Shown here piece by piece: positions 7,738 to 16,466 of a stretch of 64,000 nt of DNA. Both the position numbers and the translations under genes were made by a program. Each line of letters opens with the position of its first letter. Position 1 is the stretch's first letter. The DNA is from an uncultured Eubacterium sp. (lineage in GTDB: Bacteria; Bacillota; Clostridia; Lachnospirales; Lachnospiraceae). Under the pieces are notes generated by a model. That model was given only the letters and a program-made list of their open reading frames with translations, was not told the origin of the DNA and searched no databases. The stretch lies in NCBI GenBank assembly GCA_910584595.1, contig CAJUBQ010000014.1:1-64000 (forward strand). Direction: 5' to 3'.

Positions 7738-8382
7738 GTGTTTGAACATATTAAAGAAGAAACAACCCGTAGGTTTTGTGAATTGAAATTATGGGTTTCA
7801 AATATTGATGATACAAATGTATATAGCGTAAGTACACGCGGATTATTTTTTGTCTATATTTATGGGATATATGAAGAAATTATACGCGAAGTAGTTTCGG
7901 CTACTATTGATGAACTGAATCATTCTAATATAAAAATTAACGAATGCATTTATGAACTGTATGCATTAATCTTTTCGGATGATTATGATGGATTGTATAA
8001 TGTTGGAAATGAACATAAATGGGAAAAAAGATGGAATATATCAGAAAAAATAATGAATAATCAAATAGTAACAATTTCAAATGATTTGATGCCTACAGAT
8101 GGAAAAAATATTAGATATAGGCAATTAAACAGTATAGCGAAATCATTTGGCATGAAGGAAAATATTCTTCCAAGAAATGAGATTGGAGGTTATATTCAGG
8201 AAATGGTCGATAATAGAAATTTTATTGCACATGGAAATAAGACCCCAAGAGAAATAGGAAGAAATTATACAGTTGCAGATTTGCTTCAACGATGCGAAGA
8301 TATTTCAGAGGTTTGTTCTTATATGATATTTGTTTATGAAAAATATATTCGTGAGAAAAAATATTTAAAAGTAGTAGTGTAA
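7738..8382 (+). CDS. HEPN-domain protein (putative RNase toxin/effector)
   Basis: A 214-residue, mostly helical protein with a C-terminal HEPN signature, R160-NFIA-H165, the Rx4H motif that forms the metal-independent RNase site in HEPN dimers. The layout resembles the MAE_28990/RiboL-PSP HEPN families, but I cannot fix the subfamily by eye. The start is GTG at 7738, with GAGGG seven bases upstream inside the end of the DUF262 gene, so translation is likely coupled. It is AT-rich like its partner. An RNase effector controlled by the DUF262 protein is an inference from pairing and motif. Confidence 0.7.
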   Translation: MFEHIKEETTRRFCELKLWVSNIDDTNVYSVSTRGLFFVYIYGIYEEIIREVVSATIDELNHSNIKINECIYELYALIFSDDYDGLYNVGNEHKWEKRWNISEKIMNNQIVTISNDLMPTDGKNIRYRQLNSIAKSFGMKENILPRNEIGGYIQEMVDNRNFIAHGNKTPREIGRNYTVADLLQRCEDISEVCSYMIFVYEKYIREKKYLKVVV

Positions 8383-8479
8383 ATATTTTTTAGTGGCACG
8401 CAGTCCAATTTTATGATAATATAAATCCATATGCGTAAAAAGTCAATTTAAAAATATACATATCGAAGGAGACAATACA

Positions 8480-9784
8480 ATGATTTGGGCAAAAGAAGAG
8501 ACCATGTCGCGGGCTGAAATCGAAGCCATTCAATTGGCCAGGCTTTCGGAGACGGTGACGCGTGTGTACGAAAAAGTACAGCCGTATCGTAAAAAAATGG
8601 ATGAGGCTGGCGTAAAGCCTCAGGATATCCGGTCGCTTTCGGATTTGAAAAGGCTGCCGTTTATAACGAAGCAGGATATGCGGGATAATTATCCGTTTGG
8701 GTTGTTTGCCGTACCAAAGGATGATCTGGTACGTATTCATGCTTCCAGCGGAACGACAGGAAAGCCGACGGTAGTAGGATATACCAAACGGGATCTGGAT
8801 GTCTGGACGGAAACAGTTTCGAGAATAGCTGCCATGGGCGGCGCTACGAAAAAAGATGTTGCACAGATTTGTTTTGGGTACGGGATGTTTACGGGAGCGC
8901 TCGGGCTGCATTACGGATTGGAAAAAATCGGGGCTGCGATGGTGCCGTCTTCTACCGGAAATACGGAAAAGCAGATTATGTTTATGAAAGATTTCGGTAC
9001 AACGCTGTTGGTAGCGACGCCGTCTTATGCGCTGCGTATCGGCGAAGTGGCGAAACAGATGGGATTGGATCCGAAAAAAGATCTGAAAGTAAAAATCGGG
9101 CTGCTAGGCAGCGAGCTTTTAACAGAAGCAATGCGTACGGAAATGCATAAACTTTGGGGCGATGATATGCTTGTGACCTCGAATTACGGCATGAGTGAGC
9201 TAAACGGGCCGGGAGTATCCGGCGAATGTGAATATTTATGTGGGATGCATATAAATGAAGACTTTTTTATTCCGGAAATTATTGACCCGAAGACAGGAGA
9301 CGTGCTGCCGCCAGGAGAAAAAGGGGAACTGGTCATTACCTGTATCTATAAAGAAGCGCTGCCGCTGATCCGCTACCGTACGAAGGATATCACCAGGCTT
9401 ATTTATGAACCATGCAAATGCGGCCGTACAACAGTGCGTATGGAAAATCTGGACGGTCGTACGGATGATATGCTTAAGATTCGCGGTGTCAATGTATTTC
9501 CGAGCCAGATTGAAGAAGTTCTTCTTGGCATTGAGGAAATCGGGCCGCATTATGAGATTATTGTTACAAGAGCGAACCATACCGATAAGCTGGAAATTCG
9601 CGTAGAGCTCGCAGAGGCAGTAGATGAGTTTAAAAAGCTGCAGGCGCTTGAGGCAAACATCAAGCATAAACTGCGCATCGTTTTAGGGTTAGACGCGAAA
9701 ATACGTCTGGAGTCTCCGAATACGCTGCAAAGATTTGAAGGCAAAGCGCAAAGAGTGAAGGACTTACGAAACGTATCACGCTAA
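8480..9784 (+). CDS. Phenylacetate-CoA ligase family protein
   Basis: A 434-residue AMP-forming adenylating enzyme of the PaaK type and length. The P-loop-like motif SSGTTGKPT lies near residues 89-97, YGMSELNGPG near 235, YRTKDI near 299 and a C-terminal ACS-like domain follows from about 340. It converts an aryl acetate, ATP and CoA to aryl-acetyl-CoA, or runs in reverse. GAAGGAGA precedes the start. It is the first gene of a cluster with iorA, iorB, an ACT protein, an amidohydrolase and a transporter, which points to aromatic amino acid or aryl-acid metabolism. The direction of flux is not shown by sequence. Confidence 0.9.
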   Translation: MIWAKEETMSRAEIEAIQLARLSETVTRVYEKVQPYRKKMDEAGVKPQDIRSLSDLKRLPFITKQDMRDNYPFGLFAVPKDDLVRIHASSGTTGKPTVVGYTKRDLDVWTETVSRIAAMGGATKKDVAQICFGYGMFTGALGLHYGLEKIGAAMVPSSTGNTEKQIMFMKDFGTTLLVATPSYALRIGEVAKQMGLDPKKDLKVKIGLLGSELLTEAMRTEMHKLWGDDMLVTSNYGMSELNGPGVSGECEYLCGMHINEDFFIPEIIDPKTGDVLPPGEKGELVITCIYKEALPLIRYRTKDITRLIYEPCKCGRTTVRMENLDGRTDDMLKIRGVNVFPSQIEEVLLGIEEIGPHYEIIVTRANHTDKLEIRVELAEAVDEFKKLQALEANIKHKLRIVLGLDAKIRLESPNTLQRFEGKAQRVKDLRNVSR

Positions 9785-9890
9785 ATAAAAAACCAAAACA
9801 AAAATAAAATCATAATTAAGAAAATTATAAAAAGAAAATATCATAAAAATAATATAGTAAAACAAAATAAATAACAAAAAGAAAATCATC
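9785..9890 (+). other. A-rich low-complexity spacer
   Basis: About 100 bases consist almost only of A, with scattered T and few C or G, between paaK-like and iorA. No stem, promoter or reading frame could be supported. It may be an unstructured leader or a site of replication slippage. Confidence 0.5.
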
Positions 9891-9910
9891 TGGAAAGGAA
9901 GTATGAAACA

Positions 9911-11647
9911 GTGGAAAAGAAGATTATGCTTGGCAACGAGGCGATAGCGCGTGGAGCCTATGAGGCAGGGGTAAAAGTGTCTGCTGCTTATCCGGGTACG
10001 CCAAGTACGGAAATCAGTGAAAATATCGCTTTATATGATGAAATTTATGCAGAGTGGTCGCCAAATGAAAAGGTCGCTACAGAAGTTGCGATCGGCGCTT
10101 CCATCAGCGGCGTCCGCGCGATGGCATCGATGAAACACGTTGGCCTGAATGTAGCGAGCGATCCGCTTTATACGGTTTCTTACAGCGGAGTGAATGGCGG
10201 ACTTGTCATAGTCGCTGCAGATGACCCTGGTCTTTACAGTTCTCAGAACGAACAGGATACCCGCTGTGTGGCAAGAGCCGCAATGGCGCCTGTACTGGAA
10301 CCTTCAGACAGTCAGGAAGCAAAAGATTTTGTAAAATTTGCTTATGAGCTGAGCGAGACCTATGATACGCCGGTTATCGTGCGTACGACTACACGTCTGG
10401 CGCATTCCCAGGGAACGGTAACGCTGGAAGAAAGAATTGTGCCGGAAGATCGAACATATGAAAGAAATCCTGCAAAATTTGTCATGATGCCTGCAAATGC
10501 GATCGGGCGTCATGTGTATGTAGAACAAAGGATGAAGGCATTGGCGGAGGACGGCTGTAAGTTTGCGATAAACCATGCAGAGTATCACGATACTTCGATT
10601 GGATTTATTACAAGCGGCATTCCTTATCAGTATGTGAAAGAAGCCTGTCCGAATGCTTCGGTATTAAAGCTTGGCATGGTGCATCCGCTTCCGAAAAAGC
10701 TGATCGAAGAATTCGCATCCAAAGTGGACAAACTATACATATTTGAGGAATTAGAGCCTGTGATAGAAGAGCAGGTGAAATCCTGGGGAATTGCAGCAGT
10801 CGGAAAAGAGCTGTTTACTGTGCAGGGCGAATACTCTGCAAATATGATACGCGAGAAAATATTAAAGGAGCAGGTATTTAGCAAAGAGCCTGCAAACGTT
10901 CCTGCCAGACCGCCGATCTTATGTCCGGGCTGTCCGCACAGAAGTGTTTTTTCCGTATTAAATCGTCTCGGCATTCACGCAGCAGGGGATATCGGATGTT
11001 ATACGTTAGGAGCAGTGCCTCCGTTAAGTGTGATTGATACGACGATCTGTATGGGCGCAAGCATTTCCACGCTGCATGGTATGGAAAAGGCGAGAGGAAA
11101 AGAGTATATCAAAAACTGGGTGGCAGTCATTGGCGATTCTACCTTTATGCATACGGGTGTAAACTCTTTGATGAATATGGTATACAATCAGGGGAGCGGA
11201 ACCGTGATTATTTTGGATAATTCCACGACAGGCATGACCGGGCATCAGGATCACGCTGCAACCGGAAAGACGTTAAAAGGAGAGACAGTTGCGGCGATCA
11301 GTATTTACCAGTTGTGCAAATCCATGGGTATCGATCATGTAGTAGAAGTGGATGCATTTGATACAAAACAATTGGAGCGCATCATAAAAGAAGAAACAGC
11401 ATCCGATGAGGTTTCTGTCATTATTACAAAAGCGCCGTGTGTGTTATTAAAAGGCAATGTGTTCCCGTATAAATGCAAACCGGTGGAAGATAAATGTAAA
11501 AAATGCGGGATGTGTTTCAAACCGGGCTGCCCGGCGCTGACCAGAAAAGCAGACGGAACGATAGCGATTGACGATACGATGTGCAATGGCTGCGGACTAT
11601 GTGAACAGTTGTGCAAATTTGGAGCGATTGAACGGGTGCAAAACTAA
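9911..11647 (+). CDS. iorA: Indolepyruvate ferredoxin oxidoreductase, alpha subunit
   Basis: A 578-residue subunit that oxidatively decarboxylates aryl pyruvates (from Trp, Phe, Tyr) to aryl-acetyl-CoA with ferredoxin. The N-terminal pyrimidine-binding domain has AAYPGTPSTEI at 26-36. The TPP-binding region includes GDIGCYTLGA near 359 and GDSTFMHTG near 408. Two C-terminal 4Fe-4S clusters are shown by CKKCGMC near 527 and CNGCGLCEQLC near 557. The start is GTG at 9911, with AAAGGAAG about 9 bases before. It is followed 16 bp later by iorB. Length is normal and all key motifs are present. Confidence 0.95.
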   Translation: MEKKIMLGNEAIARGAYEAGVKVSAAYPGTPSTEISENIALYDEIYAEWSPNEKVATEVAIGASISGVRAMASMKHVGLNVASDPLYTVSYSGVNGGLVIVAADDPGLYSSQNEQDTRCVARAAMAPVLEPSDSQEAKDFVKFAYELSETYDTPVIVRTTTRLAHSQGTVTLEERIVPEDRTYERNPAKFVMMPANAIGRHVYVEQRMKALAEDGCKFAINHAEYHDTSIGFITSGIPYQYVKEACPNASVLKLGMVHPLPKKLIEEFASKVDKLYIFEELEPVIEEQVKSWGIAAVGKELFTVQGEYSANMIREKILKEQVFSKEPANVPARPPILCPGCPHRSVFSVLNRLGIHAAGDIGCYTLGAVPPLSVIDTTICMGASISTLHGMEKARGKEYIKNWVAVIGDSTFMHTGVNSLMNMVYNQGSGTVIILDNSTTGMTGHQDHAATGKTLKGETVAAISIYQLCKSMGIDHVVEVDAFDTKQLERIIKEETASDEVSVIITKAPCVLLKGNVFPYKCKPVEDKCKKCGMCFKPGCPALTRKADGTIAIDDTMCNGCGLCEQLCKFGAIERVQN

Positions 11648-11663
11648 AAACAGGGAGGAAACT

Positions 11664-12230
11664 ATGACGAAAAATATAATGATCGTTGGCGTCGGCGGAC
11701 AGGGAACGCTGCTTACCAGCCGTATTTTAGGCGGTATTACGTTAGCTGCCGGATATGATGTAAAATTATCAGAAGTACACGGTATGGCGCAAAGAGGAGG
11801 CAGCGTTGTGACTTTTGTGCGCTATGGAGAAAAGGTAGCGGAGCCGATTGTAGAGCAGGGACAGGCAGATGTATTGATTGCATTTGAAACATTAGAAGCG
11901 CTGCGGTATGCGCATTTTCTGAAAAAGGACGGTGTTTTGATTATTAACGATCAGCGGATAGAGCCGATAACGGTTGTAACAGGCGCTGCGCAGTATCCGG
12001 AAAATATTATTGAAAATCTGGAACAGGAACATACCGTCTATAAAATCAATGCGATGGAAGAAGCAAAAAAACTTGGAAACTCCAAAGCATTTAATATTAT
12101 TGTACTTGGAATGGCAGCAAAACATATGGATTTTTCGAAAGAAGCATGGTTAACGGTGATTGAAAAAACAGTTCCGCAAAAAACGGTGGAAATAAATCAA
12201 AGGGCGTTTCTGATCGGCTTTGAGTCATAA
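11664..12230 (+). CDS. iorB: Indolepyruvate ferredoxin oxidoreductase, beta subunit
   Basis: A 188-residue 2-oxoacid:acceptor oxidoreductase gamma/beta-type subunit with the motif GVGGQGTLLTSRIL near 9-22 and HGMAQRGGSV near 43, both diagnostic. It pairs with IorA to form the active enzyme. The start at 11664 lies after GGGAGGAA at proper spacing; an in-frame extension to 11568 would overlap iorA by 80 bases and is not supported. The next gene follows after 29 bp. Confidence 0.95.
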   Translation: MTKNIMIVGVGGQGTLLTSRILGGITLAAGYDVKLSEVHGMAQRGGSVVTFVRYGEKVAEPIVEQGQADVLIAFETLEALRYAHFLKKDGVLIINDQRIEPITVVTGAAQYPENIIENLEQEHTVYKINAMEEAKKLGNSKAFNIIVLGMAAKHMDFSKEAWLTVIEKTVPQKTVEINQRAFLIGFES

Positions 12231-12259
12231 AGGTATAAAAGAACGAAAGGGAGGGTACG

Positions 12260-12694
12260 ATGTTTATTAAGCAGTTGTCAGTATTTATAGAAAATAAAGA
12301 AGGGCGTCTGGGTGAAGTGCTTGATGTGCTGAAAAAAGAACAGGTCAGCGTTATTTCACTAAGTCTTGCCGATACGAGCGAGTATGGTCTGCTTCGAATG
12401 ATTACAGATCGTCCGCAGGCAGGACAGGCGGCGCTAAAGGAAAAAGGATTTTCGGCAATGCTGTCAGACGTCTTAGCGGTAAAGCTTTCGCATCATGTCG
12501 GCAGCCTGCAGGAAATCTTAAGCCATGTCTGCGAAGCCGGGCTGAATGTGGAATATATGTATGCGCTATCCAACAAGGAAGATGATGCTTCCATTATCTG
12601 TAAAATATCTAATGGAGATGAGGCGGCGAAGCTTTTACAAAGCAAAGAAGTGGAACTGTACAGTCAGGAAGATATTACACGCATTTTCCGTTAA
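12260..12694 (+). CDS. Double ACT-domain protein
   Basis: A 144-residue protein made of two ACT modules, about residues 3-68 (LSVFIENKEGRLGEVLDVL) and 70-140 (VGSLQEILSHVCEAGLNVEYMY). ACT domains bind amino acids and regulate partner enzymes. No catalytic or DNA-binding domain is fused. Its place between iorB and the amidohydrolase suggests sensing of an aromatic amino acid or related ligand for the pathway, which is an inference. GGGAGG precedes the start. Confidence 0.85.
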   Translation: MFIKQLSVFIENKEGRLGEVLDVLKKEQVSVISLSLADTSEYGLLRMITDRPQAGQAALKEKGFSAMLSDVLAVKLSHHVGSLQEILSHVCEAGLNVEYMYALSNKEDDASIICKISNGDEAAKLLQSKEVELYSQEDITRIFR

Positions 12695-12747
12695 GAAGCA
12701 TTTAGCGATGGATTGGTTCCTGCAGATTACGAAAGGAGTTTCATATA

Positions 12748-13548
12748 ATGATTGTTGATTTCCATACACATATTTTTCCGGAAAAAATAGCTGTAAAGAC
12801 GATTCAAAAACTGGAAGAAAAGGCAGGAGTGAAGGCATTTACGGATGGCAGGGAAGAAAGCCTGTTAAATTCCATGAAAAAAGCAGGTGTGGATATTTCC
12901 GTTATTCTTCCGGTCGTAACATCTCCCGCACAGTTTGATACGGTCAATCGCTTTGCAGCGGCGGTAAATGAAAAATACGAAGGAAAAAGTATGCGTCTTG
13001 TATCGTTTGGAGGAATTCATCCGGATTCGTCAGATTATAAAAATAAGCTTCGTGAAATAAAGTCGCTTGGTCTTAAGGGAATTAAGCTGCATCCGGATTA
13101 TCAGGATACGTTTTTTGACGATATCCGCTATCTGCGTATTTTGGATTATGCATCCCAATTGGATCTGACGATCGTCGTACATGCCGGCGTTGATATCGGA
13201 TACCCGGACAATGTGCGGTGCACGATCGAAGGCATTTGCAAAGTGTTGGATGAAGTCAGGCCAAAGAAGCTTGTGCTTGCGCATTATGGCGCTTTTAAGC
13301 TGTGGGAAGAAGTGCAGGAGCGGATAGCCGGAAGAGATGTCTACCTGGATACAGCGAATATTACCGGTTATATTGGCGATGAGATTTTTTTGAAAATTTT
13401 AAAAAAACATGGTGCAGATAAAATATTGTTTGCAACCGACAGTCCGTGGAACGGTCAGGAGGAAACGCTGGCCCATTTGCGAAGGCTTGTATCGGACGAG
13501 AATGATTTGCAGAAAATATTAGGACTAAATGCACAAAAACTGATGTAA
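12748..13548 (+). CDS. Amidohydrolase family 2 (TIM-barrel metal hydrolase)
   Basis: A 266-residue protein of the Amidohydro_2 family. The metal-binding HxH is H5/H7 in VDFHTHIF; other ligands are seen in KLHPDYQ, VVHAG and LAHYGAF, and the catalytic Asp lies in ATDSPW near 229. Such enzymes hydrolyse or decarboxylate small cyclic or aromatic acids. It lies in the aryl-acid operon, so an aromatic intermediate is a fair guess, but the substrate is unknown. GAAAGGAG lies before the ATG. Confidence 0.85.
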   Translation: MIVDFHTHIFPEKIAVKTIQKLEEKAGVKAFTDGREESLLNSMKKAGVDISVILPVVTSPAQFDTVNRFAAAVNEKYEGKSMRLVSFGGIHPDSSDYKNKLREIKSLGLKGIKLHPDYQDTFFDDIRYLRILDYASQLDLTIVVHAGVDIGYPDNVRCTIEGICKVLDEVRPKKLVLAHYGAFKLWEEVQERIAGRDVYLDTANITGYIGDEIFLKILKKHGADKILFATDSPWNGQEETLAHLRRLVSDENDLQKILGLNAQKLM

Positions 13549-13559
13549 GAAAACGATAT

Positions 13560-13604
13560 GGCGTGTCTTTCAATAAATGTTTTCACATGATTGAAAGACA
13601 CGCC
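13560..13604 (+). promoter_or_regulatory. Perfect 15-bp hairpin between amidohydrolase and symporter
   Basis: GGCGTGTCTTTCAAT (13560-13574) pairs perfectly with ATTGAAAGACACGCC (13590-13604) around a 15-base loop. No U-run follows, and the symporter ribosome site begins 9 bases later. It may be an mRNA-stability or processing element, a regulator site, or a partial terminator. Confidence 0.65.
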
Positions 13605-13625
13605 AAGATTTTGAGGAGGATGAAT

Positions 13626-15188
13626 ATGTTTGTAAAAATAATCTTTTTAATTCTGTTTTTTGCAGTGATGATTGGGGTAGGCTTGTATTCCAGAAAACAT
13701 GCATCCAATGTCAATGATTTTGTACTTGGCGGCAGAAGCGTGGGACCGTGGCTGACGGCATTTGCTTATGGCACATCTTATTTTTCTGCGGTTGTGTTTG
13801 TAGGATATGCGGGACAGTTTGGATATAAGTATGGCCTTGCGTCAACATGGATCGGTGTTGGCAATGCATTGATCGGGTCTTTGTTAGCATGGGTCATTCT
13901 CGGGCGGCGTACCCGGATTATGAGCAATCATTTGTCAGCGGCGACGATGCCGGATTATTTTGGCAAACGGTATCAGTCGAATGCGCTTCGGATTGCTGCG
14001 TCTGTGATCTCATTTGTCTTTCTTATACCGTATACGGCTTCTGTGTATAATGGACTTTCCAGACTGTTTGGCATGGCGTTTGATATCCCTTATGAGGTGT
14101 GTGTCATTGTGATGGCGGCGTTAACCTGTGTGTATGTGATATTGGGCGGTTATATGGCGACAGCGATCAATGACTTTATTCAGGGGATTGTTATGCTTGG
14201 CGGTATCGTAGCTGTTATTGCCGCGGTTTTAAGCGGGCAGGGAGGATTTTTAAATGCTGTGCGCAGCCTGTCCGAATTTGAAAGCGATGTGGCTGTCACG
14301 ATGGGACAAAAAGGAGCGTTTACTTCATTTTTCGGGCCGGATCCGATGAATCTGCTCGGTGTCATTATTTTAACATCGCTTGGTACGTGGGGGCTTCCGC
14401 AGATGATACATAAATTTTATGCAATCAAAGACGAAAAATCGATCCAGTCCGGTACGGTGATTTCTACTTTTTTTGCAATCGTTGTATCTGGCGGCTGTTA
14501 TTTTCTGGGAGGATTTGGCAGATTGTTTGATACGGCAGCGATTCATAAAGAGGATGGCAGCGTGATTTTTGATGCGATTATTCCGTCAATGCTTTCTACC
14601 TTACCGGATTTGCTTGTCGGTATTGTGATTGTCCTTGTGCTCTCAGCCTCAATGTCTACCTTGTCTTCGCTTGTGCTGACTTCGAGCTCTACCTTAACGC
14701 TGGATTTTCTAAAGGATAATATCATTAAAAAAATGAGTGAGAAAAAGCAGCTGCTTTGTATGCGGATCCTTCTTATATTTTTTATCGTCTGCTCTGTTGT
14801 ACTGGCGCTGTTTCCTCCAAAATCGATCGCGCAGTTTATTGCACAGCTGATGGGAATTTCCTGGGGCGCATTGGCAGGGGCGTTTTTAGCGCCGTTTTTG
14901 TATGGCCTGTACTGGAAAGGCGTTACACGTGCGGCAGTTTGGGCAAGCTTTGCGTGCGGGATCGGCATTACCGTGTCCAATCTGTTTCTTGGCTACATAG
15001 CTTCACCGATTAATGCCGGAGCGATCGCTATGGTAGCAGGCATTATCATCGTTCCGATTGTCAGTGCGGTCACTCCGAATATGGATAAGCAGGAAGTAGA
15101 GCATATTTTTTCCTGCCTGGAAGAGCAGGTTGTTGTAGATCAAAAGATTGCGCTGCCAAGACAGCAGGGCGGTAAGCGTAAAAATTGA
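13626..15188 (+). CDS. Sodium:solute symporter (SSS family)
   Basis: A 520-residue multi-spanning permease with the SSS hallmarks: N-terminal first helix, NDFVLGGRSVGPWLTAFAYG, a GGYMATAINDFIQG segment, and ALSASMSTLSS-like unwound helix (VLSASMSTLSSLVLTSSS). It would import an organic acid, amino acid or similar solute with Na+. The start at 13626 is 6 bases after GAGGAGG; the ATG at 13620 abuts that site. It is the last gene of the aryl-acid operon, so the cargo may be an aryl acid or the amidohydrolase substrate (inferred). Confidence 0.88.
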   Translation: MFVKIIFLILFFAVMIGVGLYSRKHASNVNDFVLGGRSVGPWLTAFAYGTSYFSAVVFVGYAGQFGYKYGLASTWIGVGNALIGSLLAWVILGRRTRIMSNHLSAATMPDYFGKRYQSNALRIAASVISFVFLIPYTASVYNGLSRLFGMAFDIPYEVCVIVMAALTCVYVILGGYMATAINDFIQGIVMLGGIVAVIAAVLSGQGGFLNAVRSLSEFESDVAVTMGQKGAFTSFFGPDPMNLLGVIILTSLGTWGLPQMIHKFYAIKDEKSIQSGTVISTFFAIVVSGGCYFLGGFGRLFDTAAIHKEDGSVIFDAIIPSMLSTLPDLLVGIVIVLVLSASMSTLSSLVLTSSSTLTLDFLKDNIIKKMSEKKQLLCMRILLIFFIVCSVVLALFPPKSIAQFIAQLMGISWGALAGAFLAPFLYGLYWKGVTRAAVWASFACGIGITVSNLFLGYIASPINAGAIAMVAGIIIVPIVSAVTPNMDKQEVEHIFSCLEEQVVVDQKIALPRQQGGKRKN

Positions 15189-15280
15189 ATATTCTATCGA
15201 ACACCCGTTATCAGATGTGCAGCTGAATTTAGATGTGCGGAAATTGCAGAAAAAGAGCACTTAATTTTCAAACATAGGTA

Positions 15281-15309
15281 TTTACAGGCGTAGAAATTAG
15301 TGGTATAAT
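15281..15309 (+). promoter_or_regulatory. Promoter of the radical SAM/peptide operon
   Basis: TTTACA (15281-15286) and TATAAT (15304-15309) with a 17-base spacer, 68 bases before the radical SAM start. This is one of the best promoter matches in the window and marks the start of the 15.4-25.2 kb operon. Confidence 0.8.
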
Positions 15310-15377
15310 TCAAATCATACGTAGTACATTGAAATTCATAGTAATGATATTCTAAAGATAACTGGGGAGATGGGGTT

Positions 15378-16466
15378 ATGGGCAAACCATTTATAAAACT
15401 GGTGCAGTCTCCACTTGCATACTATTTTTTTGATGTGAATCAAAATCAGGTTGTGCGTATACCGGAACGGACATACCATATTTTGGAAGAGATGCTTTCA
15501 GGGAAAGACGCCGAAGAGGATGAAACTATCCGTCGGCTAAAACAGATCGGCTTTTTGTCAGACAGGAAGGTTTGTGAGATCCGGCATCCGGATACAGATA
15601 TGCTGCAGGATATTTTAGGGACAAAACTAAACAGTCTTGTCCTTCAGATTACGCAGAGCTGTAATCTGAGATGCCGGTATTGTATTTATTCGGAACATTC
15701 TAATCCATTGCAGCGTTCACACAGTATGAAACGTATGGATTTGGAGACGGCAAAAAAGGCTGTCGACTTTTTCGCTGTACATTCCTGTGAGACGCAGCTG
15801 CCGACAGTGGCTTTTTATGGCGGTGAACCGCTTTTGGAATTTGAGAACATAAAGCGGATCATCACATATGCGAAAGAAAAGCTGTGCGGCCAGAAGATCC
15901 GTTTTACCTTTACAACAAATGGGGCGCTGCTGACGCCGGAAATTGCTGATTATGCGTACGAAAATGAAATTTATTTTGTGCTGAGCCTGGACGGACCGGC
16001 ATCTGTCCATGATAAAAACCGTAAGGATGCAGGCGGGAATGGCACTTATGAAGTGATCCAAAAAAACATGTCATATATCAAAGAACGCTATCCGGAGTAT
16101 TATAAGAAGCTGGCTATAAATACAGTATTGGACACAGGCCAGGATTATAAGAAAATCGTATCCATGTATCAAAATCCGCTGTGGAGCGGCATGTCAGGAT
16201 ATTATTCTTCCTACATAGAAGAGATGGAAGAGATGGATGAAGTGAAAAAAACAGTCATTTCAGATGATTTCCGCAAACAGGAAGCATACTATCGTTTCCT
16301 TGCATATGCAGAGTATTTGAAAACAGGCGCATATACAGGGAAAGATGCGGTGGCGGCGCAGGATGTAAGGGAACTTGGAAAGCTAAAGGATGAGACGTTT
16401 GAAAAGCACGCAGGACTGCCGGAACGAGGGGCGCCTGAAGGAGGAAAAAAAGCATGGGAAATCTGA
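15378..16466 (+). CDS. Radical SAM peptide maturase, CcpM-like, lacking SPASM
   Basis: A 362-residue protein with an N-terminal segment (1-85) that may bind a leader peptide, then a radical SAM core with the 4Fe-4S motif C95-x3-C99-x2-C102 (CNLRCRYC) and SAM-binding YGGEP at 147-151. The DLETAKKAVDFF and SLDGPASVHDKNR segments resemble Cys-rich-peptide maturases (CcpM group). No C-terminal SPASM/twitch cysteines are present, although family members usually run about 100 residues further. It ends where the SPASM would begin, so it is a truncation or a minimal form. The small peptide gene starts inside its last codons. GGGGAGA precedes the start. Confidence 0.8.
   Translation: MGKPFIKLVQSPLAYYFFDVNQNQVVRIPERTYHILEEMLSGKDAEEDETIRRLKQIGFLSDRKVCEIRHPDTDMLQDILGTKLNSLVLQITQSCNLRCRYCIYSEHSNPLQRSHSMKRMDLETAKKAVDFFAVHSCETQLPTVAFYGGEPLLEFENIKRIITYAKEKLCGQKIRFTFTTNGALLTPEIADYAYENEIYFVLSLDGPASVHDKNRKDAGGNGTYEVIQKNMSYIKERYPEYYKKLAINTVLDTGQDYKKIVSMYQNPLWSGMSGYYSSYIEEMEEMDEVKKTVISDDFRKQEAYYRFLAYAEYLKTGAYTGKDAVAAQDVRELGKLKDETFEKHAGLPERGAPEGGKKAWEI

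Noticed and set aside
6691..8382. Complete GmrSD type IV restriction system
   Set aside because: The DUF1524 HNH half with its H-x-x-P motif is absent; the partner is a HEPN protein instead.
8411..8911. A 166-codon minus-strand frame overlapping the start of the CoA ligase gene
   Set aside because: Antisense shadow of a conserved enzyme; no ribosome site and no recognisable domain.
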